NCBI GenBank assembly: GCA_964448115.1
Contig: CAYUVA010000052.1
Location: forward strand, 1 to 27,085
Length of the DNA: 27,085 nucleotides
Direction: 5' to 3'
From: CAYUVA01 sp964448115 [NCBI: uncultured bacterium]
GTDB lineage: Bacteria > CAYUVA01
This document shows, in pieces, positions 1 to 9,327 of the stretch. Every line of letters starts with the position of its first letter. The first letter of the stretch is position 1. A program made the position numbers and the translations under genes. The notes under the pieces were generated by a model. The model made no database searches. It was given only the letters and a program-made list of their open reading frames with translations, and was not told where the DNA came from.

Positions 1-70
1 CTTCATCATCCTATGGATTCGCTATTTCAATTCAGATCAATTCTTCAGAGCTGGAGCTAAGCTGAACCTA

Positions 71-98
71 TTGAAATTAAATCCAAAGGAGATATAAT
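71..98 (+). promoter_or_regulatory. sigma70-type promoter for the secreted Thr/Pro-linker protein
   Basis: The -35 element TTGAAA lies at 71-76 and a perfect -10 TATAAT at 93-98, with a 16-bp spacer. Transcription would start near 105, giving a leader of under 20 bases that contains the GAGGGAG ribosome binding site (107-113) of the gene starting at 124. Seen by eye; no transcription data. Confidence 0.6.
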
Positions 99-123
99 GA
101 ATAACTGAGGGAGATGCATATAA

Positions 124-1581
124 ATGAGCATTGAAAAGCTGCCATCTATCATACTATGCCTTGTCGTAGCCCTTGCAGGCGCAGCTTATGGCGCTACTTA
201 TGACCACACATTCTTCGCCCTGAGCAGCGGATATACCTCGGAGGATAACTTTACACTGGAGTATGATCTATATACCGGCCAACCGAGAGCCGGAGGCATC
301 ATGGATGATATCAACGGCTGGTACTTTGTCTATCATGGATATTATTACTTTGACATCGGTTCTCTTCCCACCGATGCTAATGTCCAGACCGCTATATTGA
401 CCCTGCGCACTTTTTTCGTGCCCGATCATGGCGCATGGAATGAGAGGATGCTCGACTTCAGGGACTTGATCCTGGCTGATATCCCGGAGAATGAAACTCC
501 TTATGCAGTGTTCACTCGCGCTTCATCGGGACAGTATTACGGAGAGCATTATCTAGTCTCATCGGATGCACAGATACTAAATATCAACATGAGCTCAACC
601 TGCCTTGACCATATTGAGCAAAGACATAATACGCAAGGCTACGATTGGTTTGGGGTCAGCTTCAGGGTACTGCCTCCCTTTGAGCTTGGCTATCCGTACT
701 CCAGCTTCAATGCCTTTAATGACCCAACATTGGGATACCGTGGAACGCTGCGTTTAGTCTTTGACAGCGAGACGCCCTTCCCGACTGCCACTAATACGCC
801 CACAGCAACAGGTGCAGCCGAAGCCACCCCCACGGCAACTCCCTCAATGACGCCAACATCTACGCCAAGCTCCACACCGTCAAGTACACCAAGTGCTACT
901 TTTACCCAAACACCAACCGCGACTGCAACCGATACGCCTACAAGTACGCCGAGTCCGACTCCCACCAGCACTCCAACCCAGACGGCAACCATGACTCCAA
1001 GCGCAACCTTCACCCAACTTCCGACCTCAACGCCGACCAGCACTCCTGATGCTCAATATTGGTGCGTCAAGCCGATAGTCCCAGATGTTCCGATTACATT
1101 CTGCGACCCTACAGCCGAGCACAAGGTGGTGATAACCTTCCGCAATGTCATTGGCTCAGGTAACGCCCTGGTGATCATTAAAGATTATGCTCCACCTGAT
1201 TTGGCTTCCAGTGATGTGCTTCGACTGCAATTCGAGATCATAGTCGATGAAACGGTAACCTTTTATATCGCTGATGCAGTGTTCTATTATACTGAGGCAG
1301 ATCTCCCCAGCGGCATGAGCGAGGGGCAGATAACAGGTATGGCAAAGTATAATAGTTATTTGCAGAAGTGGGATTACATCGGAGGTACGATAGATATCAC
1401 CTCAAATAGCGTATCTGTAGAAAACATAAACCAATTCTCATTATGGACTATTGGAGCACAGGATGCTTATATCCTACAGGTTCCAAGTTTGAATTTTGTC
1501 AACCTGATAGCATTAGTTGTTTTATTGTCCACTGCTATAGTCGCTTTGAGTAGAAGATCCTTTGAGCCAAGGCTTAGATAA
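124..1581 (+). CDS. secreted Thr/Pro-linker protein with VPSL-type C-terminal anchor
   Basis: This is a 485-residue exported protein of unknown function. Residues 1-24 form a signal peptide: a short basic start, a hydrophobic core, and a likely cut near AYGA. Residues 25-216 form an unrecognised, probably beta-rich domain. Residues 217-309 are an almost pure Thr/Pro/Ser/Ala linker, likely extended and possibly glycosylated. Residues 311-447 form a second beta domain ending in a FSLWTIGA motif, a kind often seen in secreted proteins of uncultured bacteria. The tail from 453 reads VPSLN, then a hydrophobic helix, then SRRS and more basic residues, the layout of IPTL/PEP-CTERM-like sorting signals. 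I infer surface display. The start is supported by GAGGGAG about 10 bases upstream. Its stop overlaps the end of the convergent methyltransferase gene by 8 bases. Confidence 0.8.
   Translation: MSIEKLPSIILCLVVALAGAAYGATYDHTFFALSSGYTSEDNFTLEYDLYTGQPRAGGIMDDINGWYFVYHGYYYFDIGSLPTDANVQTAILTLRTFFVPDHGAWNERMLDFRDLILADIPENETPYAVFTRASSGQYYGEHYLVSSDAQILNINMSSTCLDHIEQRHNTQGYDWFGVSFRVLPPFELGYPYSSFNAFNDPTLGYRGTLRLVFDSETPFPTATNTPTATGAAEATPTATPSMTPTSTPSSTPSSTPSATFTQTPTATATDTPTSTPSPTPTSTPTQTATMTPSATFTQLPTSTPTSTPDAQYWCVKPIVPDVPITFCDPTAEHKVVITFRNVIGSGNALVIIKDYAPPDLASSDVLRLQFEIIVDETVTFYIADAVFYYTEADLPSGMSEGQITGMAKYNSYLQKWDYIGGTIDITSNSVSVENINQFSLWTIGAQDAYILQVPSLNFVNLIALVVLLSTAIVALSRRSFEPRLR
772..1050 (+). repeat. 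degenerate repeat encoding the Thr/Pro linker
   Basis: This stretch encodes residues 217-309 of the secreted protein as short degenerate units of the type ACNCCNACN (Thr-Pro-Thr/Ser). It is a candidate for length variation between strains. A long antisense open frame across it is a by-product of the biased composition. Confidence 0.8.
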
Positions 1582-3028
1582 TGCGGGGCATTGGTGGAGA
1601 GCTGCCGCCACCTTTTGCTCGCCGCGCTTTCTTGAAGGTGGTATTCACCTGGCGCAGCGGGGGCATCTCTATCCGCTTACCGGATAGAAGCTCCTCGATG
1701 GTAAGTATTTGCAGCCTAGGATACTTTTTATTCCCCCACGGCGATATGTAGAATCCAGCGCCGGCAGCCTCGGAGCGCATCGACTGGGTTGGTTTCTGCA
1801 TGGTTATCAGGACGCCGATTTCTGCATTTTCGCGCTCCAGAACGCCAAGCAGATCGCGAATATGCGAGACAGCAACTTTGCCCGATTTAACTGATATGAT
1901 GACCTGGCTAGTCTTGTCTTTTTCCGAGCCATCGTGGAAATAGAGCCTTCCATCGATCCCCTGGTCAGCGCCCCTTCTTTTCTCCACTGGTCTTGCCCCG
2001 ACCAGCCCTAGCGCCCACCACTGGAACTGAAAGCGATCTTCGGCTGCCAATGCCTTTGCATCAGGGAGCGAGGTCGGCTCGCCGAGAGTCTGGTATCTCT
2101 CCAGGATCTCCTCGCCAAAGGTGCTCAGCTGACGGTTCTTCATAAGGTTGATCGCAATATGTGTGATATCGATCCCTATCCATCGGCGCTTAAGGCGCTC
2201 GGCGACCACAATCGTTGTCCCGCAGCCACAAAACGGATCAAGCACCAGATCCCCCTCATCGCTGCTCGCCAGGATTATCCGCTCCAGGAGCGCTTCCGGC
2301 TTCTGGGTCGGATAGCCAAGGCGCTCTGATGAAGTTCGCCCGACCATGTCGATCTGCCAAACATCCTTCATATTCACCAGCGTGTACCAGCCGATCTCGT
2401 CCTGATACTCCTCAACCCCCTTGAATCTATATGGCTTTAATCCTCTATTATATGACTTCTCTTTCAGGATATTAAACTTGTATCTTTTACTATCCTTAGA
2501 ATAAAAAAATATTGTCTGGTGCTTTCTGGCAAATCGTTTCTTGGTAGCTCCTCCGCTCTTGAAAGACCATATTATCTCGTTTTGAAAGTTCTTAGCCCCA
2601 AATACTGCATCCATAAGCAGTTTAAGAAAGTGGCTCGCTGTGGGGTCACAATGCAGGTAGATGGAGCCGGTCGGCTTGAGCACCCTGCGCAGCTCGACCA
2701 GACGTAGCGCCATCATCGACAGGTATGCGAGCATGTTGTTATGTCCCAGAAACTGGCGAAATGCTTGCATGATCTGCGATACTACACCACCTGCTTCGAC
2801 AATCTCTTGATAAGCCTCTGCTGCAGCCTGATCCCATCGCCAGGTGTCATCGAATGCCTTGATCTGCGAGGCTGACCGAGAGCCGTTCTGCTCGGCGAAT
2901 AGCACATTGTAGGTCGCCTTGCTGTTAAACGGGGGATCGAGGTAGATCAGGTCAACGCTTTCATCAGCGACATATCGCCTCAGGACATCGAGATTATCGC
3001 CATAATACAAGGTATTAGCTACAGTCAT
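1574..3028 (-). CDS. beta-class DNA methyltransferase with C-terminal Mrr-like nuclease domain
   Basis: This 484-residue protein likely methylates an exocyclic amino group (N6-A or N4-C) in DNA. The catalytic motif DPPF is at residues 31-34 and the S-adenosylmethionine-binding motif DPFCGCGTT at 264-272, the order of beta-class enzymes; the target-recognition part should lie between them. Residues about 340-450 form a second domain with GADQGIDG (353-360) and VIISVKSGK (376-384). This resembles the D...(E/Q)xK core of Mrr-like restriction endonucleases, with Ser at the usual acidic or Gln position. No separate restriction or specificity gene is adjacent. ATG 3028 is preceded by AAGGG at suitable spacing and by a good promoter at 3078-3106. 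It could be a solitary methylase or a single-chain restriction-modification enzyme; the target site cannot be read from the sequence. Confidence 0.85.
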   Translation of the reverse strand: MTVANTLYYGDNLDVLRRYVADESVDLIYLDPPFNSKATYNVLFAEQNGSRSASQIKAFDDTWRWDQAAAEAYQEIVEAGGVVSQIMQAFRQFLGHNNMLAYLSMMALRLVELRRVLKPTGSIYLHCDPTASHFLKLLMDAVFGAKNFQNEIIWSFKSGGATKKRFARKHQTIFFYSKDSKRYKFNILKEKSYNRGLKPYRFKGVEEYQDEIGWYTLVNMKDVWQIDMVGRTSSERLGYPTQKPEALLERIILASSDEGDLVLDPFCGCGTTIVVAERLKRRWIGIDITHIAINLMKNRQLSTFGEEILERYQTLGEPTSLPDAKALAAEDRFQFQWWALGLVGARPVEKRRGADQGIDGRLYFHDGSEKDKTSQVIISVKSGKVAVSHIRDLLGVLERENAEIGVLITMQKPTQSMRSEAAGAGFYISPWGNKKYPRLQILTIEELLSGKRIEMPPLRQVNTTFKKARRAKGGGSSPPMPRII

Positions 3029-3077
3029 CCCCTTTTCCCTTAGCCTTTATTGTTGTCTAGTCTTTAGTTTTTTCTCT

Positions 3078-3106
3078 ATTATAGTATCCGGCTGCTCGGA
3101 CTGCAA
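3078..3106 (-). promoter_or_regulatory. sigma70-type promoter for the DNA methyltransferase
   Basis: On the minus strand the -35 TTGCAG (3101-3106) and the -10 TATAAT (3078-3083) are separated by exactly 17 bp. Transcription would start near 3071, about 43 bases before ATG 3028. The promoter sits just after the stop of the otsB-otsA chimera, so the methyltransferase does not depend on the decayed locus. Confidence 0.6.
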
Positions 3107-3113
3107 ATCAGCA

Positions 3114-4394
3114 TCATCCCAGCCGTATAGCTCTCAGGTAGTTATTAACCCAGGCATAGACATCGTTATTGGCTATCTGTTTGCGCATTATTTCCAGGCG
3201 TTGTCTCTGCTCCTCTTGGCTCATGTAAAACGCCCGATGTATCGCCTCTGCGGTGCCCTCAACATCGTTGGGATTTATCAACAATGCACCACCGGATAAC
3301 TGGGTTGCTGCACCTGCGAATTCGCTGAGTATGAGCACACCCCTTTCCTGAGAACATGCGCAGTATTCCTTTGCCACCAGGTTCATTCCATCCCGCTCGG
3401 GAGTTATAAGAGCTATCTCTGCGGTGCGATACATACTGGCAAGCTCCACCATATCGAGCTTGCGGAAGAAGTAGTGGATCGGTGTCCAGCCCGGCATAGT
3501 AAATTCGCCCGCTATCTCGCCTACAAGCTCATCGAGTAGGCTTTTTATCTCCTGGTATTCAGTTACCCTTTGTCTGCTGGGGACCACCACCTGAATAAGT
3601 ACTACCTTGCCGTGAAGCTCTGGATACATGCGAAGACACTGGCGGTAAGCCTTGAATCGTAGCGAGATACCCTTAGTATAATCGAGTCGATCCAAGCCCA
3701 AGATAATCTTCATCTGGGGATAGTTCTCGTGGAAAAGCCATGCACCTTTTGTAACCTTCGGCGACCTAGCCAGTTTATCCCAGGCTTTGAAGTCGATGCT
3801 TATGGGAAAGGCTTGCACGCGCAGGCTATGTCCTGAAGATGTTTGTATCCTGCTAAAGGCAGCAGTAGAGCTAATCTTAAACCCCCTGAATAATCCTTTA
3901 GCACACTGGATGAAATTGTTGAAATCGCGCCGGGTCTGAGATCCAGCTAGATCATAGGCTAAAAAAGATCTCAGAAGCAGGGCTATCCCGGCTGATTTAT
4001 CTTCCATATACTTACTCAAACCTTTTCCTTTCAGCAGTTGGCGTGCCTTATACAGACCTTCCTTTACTTTGTCGGTTAATCGGACAAGGGTTGATCCACC
4101 ATCAGGCGATATCCGCTCCCAGCCATGGCAGCCCCATATCTCAGGCATAGGATCGAGTTTCAACAAGTCCAGCAAATCCTTTGCCGACCTTCCGCTGATA
4201 ATGACTATTCGAGTATGGTTAGCTTTCAACATAGTTTGCAGGATTTGCTTGACTTCAGGATAAGGTGTAGCCTGCATCGGATTCGCCTTGAATGGCGCTA
4301 TCGTGCCATCGTAGTCAAGCATTAATAATCTGTAAGGCGCTGAGGATAGCTGGACAAAAAATTGCTCAGTCGGTTTGCCAAGCTGTTGGTTCAT
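3114..4394 (-). pseudogene. in-frame chimera: N-terminal third of otsB fused to C-terminal two thirds of otsA
   Basis: The 426-residue frame is open, but it joins pieces of two different enzymes. Residues 1-139 match the start of trehalose-6-phosphate phosphatase (OtsB): the HAD motif LDYDGT (26-31), IVIISGR (63-69), and EDKSAGIAL where OtsB normally continues as ALHYR. From about residue 141 it is trehalose-6-phosphate synthase (OtsA, GT20): YDLAGSQT (147-154), LGLDRLDYTKGI (232-243), TPERDGMNLVAKEY (331-344) and LSEFAGAA (356-363). The OtsB part lacks the later HAD motifs and the OtsA part lacks the N-terminal sugar-binding half, so neither activity is expected. Natural fusions have synthase first and phosphatase second, the reverse of this. 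The junction lies near 3970-3980 and is best explained by a deletion between adjacent otsB and otsA genes; an assembly collapse is the alternative. ATG 4394 is 2 bases after the treT remnant. Confidence 0.8.
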
Positions 4395-4396
4395 CT

Positions 4397-5145
4397 TTAA
4401 CCGACCACCATCTGGCGACTCATGCCGATACGCAGCCCGTGCATCAGGGTCAGGTATTCCCGCAGGTGTCTGGTAAGCAGAAAGTGTTCCCTGACCATCT
4501 CCCTGCCCTTTTTACCCATAATCTTCATCTTATGGGGATTATGCAACAGATACCTGATATGATGCGCCGCGCCCTGTGGGGTATGCACCAAGAAGCCGGT
4601 GTGATAATCGTAAACCTGCAGCCTGATTCCACTGACATCCCCGCCTATTACTGGCTTTGCCTTCCAGTGCCCCTCGGTAACGGTCAGCCCAAAGCCCTCT
4701 TTGGTCGATTTCTGAATTATTATATCAGCTAACCTTTGCAGAGCATTCACGGTAAGATGAGCATCGCCAGGAAGGTCGAGAACATGGATATCCGGGTCAT
4801 CACCGGCTTGCTCCAAGACATCCTTTAAGACCTCTTGGCTCTCCGGATCGTCAGTTGCACTTCCACCGGCAAGCACCAACTGGACAGGGAAATACTTTTT
4901 TACTATGCGGTATGCCTCTATCACTCCTATTGGGTCTTAGAACTTGTCGAAGCGTGAGATCTGCACCAGTAACGGTCTATCTGCATCATTGGTATCATCC
5001 ATGCTAGTATCTCTGCTACTCCGCCGCCGACCTTGGTTGAATTTATATGCAGCACAGTAGCGCCCTTCAGGAATCCAGCGAGCTGGCGCAGTTTCCTTAT
5101 TACACCATCGCCAACGATCGGCTCGTATTTACCTAGTATCGACAT
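4397..5145 (-). pseudogene. treT: treT remnant (trehalose glycosyltransferring synthase), internally deleted
   Basis: TreT (GT4 family) makes trehalose from NDP-glucose and glucose. The start is intact: ATG 5145, KYEPIVGDGVIRKL, and the glycine-rich HINSTKVGGGVAEILAWM. After WMIPMM the homology breaks off near 4972-4983 and resumes in another frame as RPLLVQISRFDKF, then a TAA stop (4937-4939), then DPIGVIEAYR and a good C-terminal half with KEGFGLTVTEG and KPVIGG motifs, ending at 4397. Compared with family members of about 400 residues, some 150-190 residues are missing and the join is out of frame; a Lys codon has also probably become TAA. It overlaps the end of the DUF5752 gene by 13 bases, so the genes were once tightly coupled. 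The two open pieces (4927-5145 and 4397-4924) should not be annotated as separate genes. Confidence 0.8.
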
Positions 5146-5879
5146 TGCAAAAGCGCCTTGACCGCTTCCTTTCTCAGCTCGTTAAGTGATAAATATGACA
5201 TATCAATTGCAGCCAGCGCTTTGATATAAGGCTCGCCAACCTTGCCCCAGCCTTTGAGCCAGGCGGTGAAGTCATCCTTTTTCTCCGGCACCCGCCACCT
5301 GGCTTCAACCAGGTGAAAGTAGATACTTCCTTGGTTCATTTCAGGGATGGCATGAATCAAATCCCAAGGACTGGTAATATCGATACCAGTATCGAATACA
5401 ACCGAGATAGCTTTAAGAAAAATAAACTCGTGTTCCCGCTTCGCCCAGGGTATCATCTGCACCTCGCTGAGCCTTTCCTCCAGGATATCGATCAAATCGA
5501 CTCGAAGATCATTCATAGTATCGTACTCATAGGGATTGATGATACCGAGCCTCTCTGCAAGCACCGGATCGGCAAGCTCCTTGTCAGCCCATAGCGCGAA
5601 ATCATTTCTGTACTCCGGGTCATCAAAAGTCGGGCTTAGCAGGGTCTCGCAGAAGTGATGGAACAGCACCGCCTCTTCGCATGCCCTAACCCCTTGCAGC
5701 AGTTACCTGAGATTCAGTGCTCGAATGCCTGTTGTCTGTACTACCAAGGAGCAATCCTTAATCCTGAAGCTAGGGTAAGAACCTTCATTGATTTTCTTGG
5801 TGATTTTTTTCTTGATTTCCTTTGTGCCATAAAATGTATCTTGAAAATAACGGCAATACAGCGTTTTGGCAAACCGACC
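5133..5879 (-). pseudogene. DUF5752-family gene broken by a nonsense codon
   Basis: Two copies of a DUF5752-like unit can be read. The first begins in the frame from 5879: YFQDTFYGTKEI, then RIKDCSLVVQTTGIRALNLR, then TAA at 5703-5705 where an acidic residue would be expected, and then LLQGVRACEEAVLFHHFCE continues in the same frame. The second unit has HEFIFLKAISVV, TGIDITSPWDLI and GSIYFHLVEARWRV, followed by a DDFTAWL motif. The longest open piece (5133-5669) therefore starts in the middle of a domain. No start codon in this frame follows the TGA at 5880-5882, so the 5' end may also be damaged. As I recall, DUF5752 proteins are found next to trehalose and glycan glycosyltransferases. Their biochemical role is unknown to me. 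Confidence 0.7.
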
Positions 5880-5898
5880 TCATGGATAAGGGATTAAA

Positions 5899-5925
5899 AT
5901 CTTTGATGATCTTTGATGATCTTTG
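5899..5925. repeat. 10-bp tandem repeat in the spacer upstream of the TPR gene
   Basis: The unit ATCTTTGATG occurs 2.7 times head to tail. It lies in a gap of about 380 bases (5883-6268) with no convincing gene. A reverse frame at 6074-6325 is open but has no family resemblance I recognise. The only other item seen in the gap is the promoter at 6163-6191. Confidence 0.7.
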
Positions 5926-6162
5926 TTCCCAAATCTTCAGTTTGATCGGATTTATGATGCAAGAAAAGCTCTTTCGAGAGCCATAAATCTGAATGCCAAT
6001 ACACCTACAAGAAGTTCCGTGGTTACGCACCAATGGTAGCTACATGTTGACAGTACCTGGTATCAGGATGGGGTCATGGATTACTGTTTAGTGGTGAAGG
6101 ATATTTATTTTCACAAAAGGTTTCCATTGCCAAATCCAAGTCGGGGATTTGGGGGATAATAC

Positions 6163-6191
6163 TTGCCTTGAAGGCTGAAAGATTATATACT
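6163..6191 (+). promoter_or_regulatory. candidate promoter for the zinc-ribbon/TPR gene
   Basis: The -35 TTGCCT (6163-6168) and -10 TATACT (6186-6191) are separated by 17 bp. Transcription would start near 6198, leaving a leader of about 70 bases before ATG 6269. The match is moderate and read by eye. Confidence 0.4.
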
Positions 6192-6268
6192 AGTACTGTT
6201 CGATCATAGTTATCGTTGATATACCTGATAAATTCAGGCGAGAATACTAAGAATAAAGGAGCTTTGCG

Positions 6269-7027
6269 ATGCATTGCATAGCTTGCGGTACTAAGATAGA
6301 TGAAAGCGACAAATTCTGTCGCCAATGCGGCTTAAACCTCGACCTCAACAATCTAGTTTATATGAATATGAGAGCCCTGCGCGCTGAGGAGGAAGGCAGG
6401 GAAGAATATGCTCTCGAACTGTATAAGAAAATCGTTGAAGCAGATCCTGAAAGGGCATTGTTTCACCGCAATCTAGGGGTCTTTTATTACCGCGAGTCGA
6501 GACTACAAGAAGCTGAGGAGGAGTTTAAGAAGGCAATTGAGTTGGAACCAGAATATGCCAATGCTCACTATGAACTCGGTTTATGCCACTTCAGAATGGT
6601 CGCCTTCAGAAAGGCGATCGACTGCTTTGAGCGAACCCTACAATGCAACCCGAACTTTACTATGGCGCATTATTGGTTGGGGAGGACATACTATCATATA
6701 GGCGATCTGGCAAAAGCTGAGCAGGAACTTAAAAGAGTGATTGATAAGAATCCTGACTTTACCATCGCCTACTATCACCTCGGCATCATATATTCCCGCA
6801 CCGGCGAGAGACAAAAAAGGGTTGAGATGTTCAAGAAGGTAGTCGAAAAGAATCCTGAGTCGGTATCTGCCTGGTTCCACCTGGCAAATGCCTACTACAT
6901 GATCAACAATATGCACGGTGCAGCCGAGTGCTACCAGAGGGTTCTACAGATGGATCCTAATAACAAACAAGCACGGGATCATCTGGAGGCTATTACTAAG
7001 GTACCTTATGATTCTTTTAACCTATAA
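6269..7027 (+). CDS. zinc-ribbon plus tetratricopeptide-repeat protein
   Basis: This 252-residue cytoplasmic protein starts with a small zinc ribbon: C3xxC6, then C17xxC20 in CIACGTKI and FCRQCG. From about residue 32 to 245 it is built of six or so 34-residue TPR units with the usual signature, for example ALFHRNLGVFYYRESRLQEA and SAWFHLANAYYMINNMHGAA. Such proteins are adaptors for protein-protein contacts; the partner is unknown. AAAGGAG (6255-6261) lies 7 bases before the ATG. Its stop is 27 bases before the icd start, so the two may be co-transcribed, but nothing else ties them functionally. A shorter domain-only annotation (TPR protein) is the safe reading. Confidence 0.85.
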   Translation: MHCIACGTKIDESDKFCRQCGLNLDLNNLVYMNMRALRAEEEGREEYALELYKKIVEADPERALFHRNLGVFYYRESRLQEAEEEFKKAIELEPEYANAHYELGLCHFRMVAFRKAIDCFERTLQCNPNFTMAHYWLGRTYYHIGDLAKAEQELKRVIDKNPDFTIAYYHLGIIYSRTGERQKRVEMFKKVVEKNPESVSAWFHLANAYYMINNMHGAAECYQRVLQMDPNNKQARDHLEAITKVPYDSFNL

Positions 7028-7054
7028 ATCCCAATTAGACTAAGGAGCTTGCTG

Positions 7055-8305
7055 ATGGTTCAATTCGAGAAATTGCACTACCCCACAACGGGAACGAAGA
7101 TCCAAGTAAAGGATGGAAAACTGGTTGTTCCTGATGATCCCATTATCCCATTTATCGAGGGAGACGGGATCGGTAGAGATATCTGGAAGGCTTCCAACAG
7201 GGTCTTCGATGCAGCGGTCGAGAAGGCTTATAATGGCAAGAAGAAGATCCACTGGTTCGAGATCTACGCTGGAGAAAAAGCCACCAAGTTTTATGGAAGC
7301 GATACCTGGCTCCCCAACGATACCTTTGAGGCAATCAAGGAGTTCATTGTTGCCATCAAGGGTCCGCTCACCACCCCTGTCGGCGGTGGCTTCAGAAGCC
7401 TGAATGTAACCCTGCGACAGGTGCTCAATCTGTATGCCTGCGTGCGACCGGTGAAGTGGATTCCAGGCGTTCCCAGCCCTTCCAAGCACCCCCACAAGGT
7501 CGATATGATTATCTTCAGGGAGAACACAGAGGATGTCTATGCCGGCATCGAATGGATACAGGGCAGCGATGAAGCCAACAAGGTGATCAGCTTCCTGAAC
7601 GAACAGATGGGCACCAAGATAAGACCCGACTCCGGCATCGGGATCAAGCCTGTTAGCGTTACCGGAAGTAAGCGACTGGTTCGCAAGGCGATCAACTACG
7701 CTATTGCCAGAGGCAGAAAAAGCGTTACCCTGATGCATAAGGGCAACATCATGAAATACACCGAGGGTGCATTCAGGGACTGGGGCTACCAGGTAGCAAA
7801 GGAAGAATTCGGTGATAAGACCATCTCCGAGGATGAGCTGTGGGATAAGTTCGATGGCAAGATGCCCGAAGGTAAGATCCTGATAAAGGATCGCATCGCA
7901 GACAGCATGTTCCAGCAGATCCAGACCCGAACCGATGAGTACGATATAATCGCCACTACCAACCTTAATGGCGACTTCATCTCCGATGCAGCGGCTGCTA
8001 TGGTCGGTGGTCTGGGAATGGCTCCCGGCGCCAACATGGGAGACTATATTGCGCTATTCGAGGCTACTCATGGCACCGCACCCAAGTATGCTGACAAGGA
8101 TGTGATCAATCCAAGCTCGGTGATCCTCTCTGGAGTGGAGATGCTGCGCTATATGGGATGGAACCAAGCTGCTGACCTGATCGTGGAGGCTATCACCAAG
8201 ACCATTGCCCAGAAGTTTGTAACCTACGACCTGCATCGCCAGATCGAGGGAGCGACAAAAGCCAAGTGTTCTGAGTATGCTACTCGAATCATAGAGAATA
8301 TGTAG
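7055..8305 (+). CDS. icd: NADP-dependent isocitrate dehydrogenase
   Basis: This TCA-cycle enzyme converts isocitrate to 2-oxoglutarate and CO2. The length from ATG 7055 is 416 residues, the same as the E. coli enzyme, and similarity runs end to end: FIEGDGIG (33-40), the substrate-site segment [10 protein letters not shown] (113-122) whose Ser115 matches the serine phosphorylated in E. coli, [14 protein letters not shown], and [11 protein letters not shown]. The Lys-Tyr in APKY plus the later YDLHR match the NADP-specificity residues. A TTG six bases earlier is in frame, but AAGGAG (7042-7047) is only one base from it and is 7 bases from ATG 7055, so ATG is the start. No aceK-like kinase gene is in the window. 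A strong terminator follows. Confidence 0.95.
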   Translation: MVQFEKLHYPTTGTKIQVKDGKLVVPDDPIIPFIEGDGIGRDIWKASNRVFDAAVEKAYNGKKKIHWFEIYAGEKATKFYGSDTWLPNDTFEAIKEFIVAIKGPLTTPVGGGFRSLNVTLRQVLNLYACVRPVKWIPGVPSPSKHPHKVDMIIFRENTEDVYAGIEWIQGSDEANKVISFLNEQMGTKIRPDSGIGIKPVSVTGSKRLVRKAINYAIARGRKSVTLMHKGNIMKYTEGAFRDWGYQVAKEEFGDKTISEDELWDKFDGKMPEGKILIKDRIADSMFQQIQTRTDEYDIIATTNLNGDFISDAAAAMVGGLGMAPGANMGDYIALFEATHGTAPKYADKDVINPSSVILSGVEMLRYMGWNQAADLIVEAITKTIAQKFVTYDLHRQIEGATKAKCSEYATRIIENM

Positions 8306-8335
8306 CCTAAAAATTGCCTGAAAACGAACTATATG

Positions 8336-8369
8336 AGGGGGGATGAGCAAATAGTCCATCCCCCCTTTT
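8336..8369 (+). terminator. rho-independent terminator after icd
   Basis: A perfect 10-bp stem (AGGGGGGATG at 8336-8345, CATCCCCCCT at 8357-8366) encloses an 11-base loop and runs into TTTT. It lies 30 bases after the icd stop and touches the last codons of the convergent radical SAM gene. There is no T run on the minus strand, so it should act mainly on plus-strand transcription. Confidence 0.85.
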
Positions 8370-9270
8370 ATTGTCCATATATCCAATCTGGCGCCAGAAA
8401 CTGAGGGTATTTGTCCTTCAGCTTCTTTCTTATGTCATAGCAAAGATGACAGGCATCGGCATATCCCTTATCGATGATTATGCGGTTTCTTCGAGCCAGT
8501 TCCAGGGGACCGCCCTTGAGAATCGGAGCGGTTATGGGATGTGAATATGGATCATAGCTCTCAATCATCTGCTTTAAGGGCACCTGGAAGAGATTGCCCA
8601 TAAGTAATCCCTGACAGAGATGAACATTACCAAAGGGATCTATATGCACCCTGCTGGGATTGATGAAGTCCTCCTGGGTGCATTCATTGAAGTTGCATGC
8701 TGGTTGTAGTTTGACTCCTTGGAGTAGTTTTTCGACAGCTCTTCCCCTGAAGACTACATCTCCATCGACAATCTTCTCTCCCCTTCTGCCGTTCTCCTCG
8801 GTTATACAGATACTCGGTTTGGCAATGGTGATTGTACTGACCTTAAGATTAAGCTCTTGAGCAGCCTTAAGCGCATTTTTAGCAAAGTTTTCGCTTGGAT
8901 TTGCGTAGTGCAGCTCATCATCGGAGATAGAGAGATCACTTATCGGGAATCCTTTTAAATATTGAAGCCATATCTTTGCATCAGGCACAGAGGTCGCCCA
9001 GTAGCCGTTAGTTACGATGCCGACTTTGAATCCCATTTCTAATGAGCACCGGATCCCCTCGACCATCAACGGGAAGTATAAAAATGGCTCGCCTCCCTCG
9101 AAGTATATATTTTTCACGGTTGCAAGCTGTTTTGTCTGATAAAGAACCTTATGCAAATTCTCTATGGTAAAAACGCCAGGAGCAAAGGGGCTTCCGAATA
9201 AAAAGCAGTGATCGCATTCAAAGGTGCATTGATAGGTCAGAAGAAAATGAATGCCTTGTAACTCGATCAT
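8368..9270 (-). CDS. radical SAM enzyme with extra C-terminal cysteines (SPASM-like)
   Basis: This 300-residue radical S-adenosylmethionine protein carries the 4Fe-4S motif C15xxxC19xxC22 in YQCTFECDHC and the glycine-rich FEGGEPFLY (57-65) that contacts SAM. A second group of cysteines (C192, C197, C219, C274, C277) with VHIDPFGNVHLCQG looks like an auxiliary cluster domain of the SPASM/twitch kind, so peptide or protein modification is possible. The substrate is unknown. It follows the PP-loop gene by 57 bases on the same strand, and no terminator separates them. No clear ribosome binding site precedes ATG 9270. Its last codons overlap the icd terminator. Confidence 0.85.
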   Translation of the reverse strand: MIELQGIHFLLTYQCTFECDHCFLFGSPFAPGVFTIENLHKVLYQTKQLATVKNIYFEGGEPFLYFPLMVEGIRCSLEMGFKVGIVTNGYWATSVPDAKIWLQYLKGFPISDLSISDDELHYANPSENFAKNALKAAQELNLKVSTITIAKPSICITEENGRRGEKIVDGDVVFRGRAVEKLLQGVKLQPACNFNECTQEDFINPSRVHIDPFGNVHLCQGLLMGNLFQVPLKQMIESYDPYSHPITAPILKGGPLELARRNRIIIDKGYADACHLCYDIRKKLKDKYPQFLAPDWIYGQ

Positions 9271-9327
9271 TTATCGAAGAATACTACTATAATCACCCTA
9301 AAAAACCAAAGTAAAAAACTCTGAAGT

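Noticed and set aside
97-108. Three-codon mini-gene ATG AAT AAC TGA with AAAGGAG in front
   Set aside because: The same bases form a -35/-10 pair ending in TATAAT, so transcription probably starts downstream of this ATG.
690-1043. Open antisense frame of 117 codons
   Set aside because: It mirrors the Thr/Pro repeat and gives a Val/Gly-only low-complexity product.
4397-5145. Reassigned stop codons as an explanation for the broken treT and DUF5752 frames
   Set aside because: Both internal stops are TAA, which also ends intact genes here such as those at 124-1581 and 7027, and treT is frameshifted by a deletion as well.
6074-6325. Reverse frame of 83 codons before the TPR gene
   Set aside because: It begins inside the TPR coding sequence, has no recognisable family and lacks a ribosome binding site. 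It could be a gene remnant, but I cannot support that.
7049-7054. TTG start for icd six bases before the ATG
   Set aside because: AAGGAG is one base from the TTG but at ideal distance from ATG 7055, and 416 residues is the family length.
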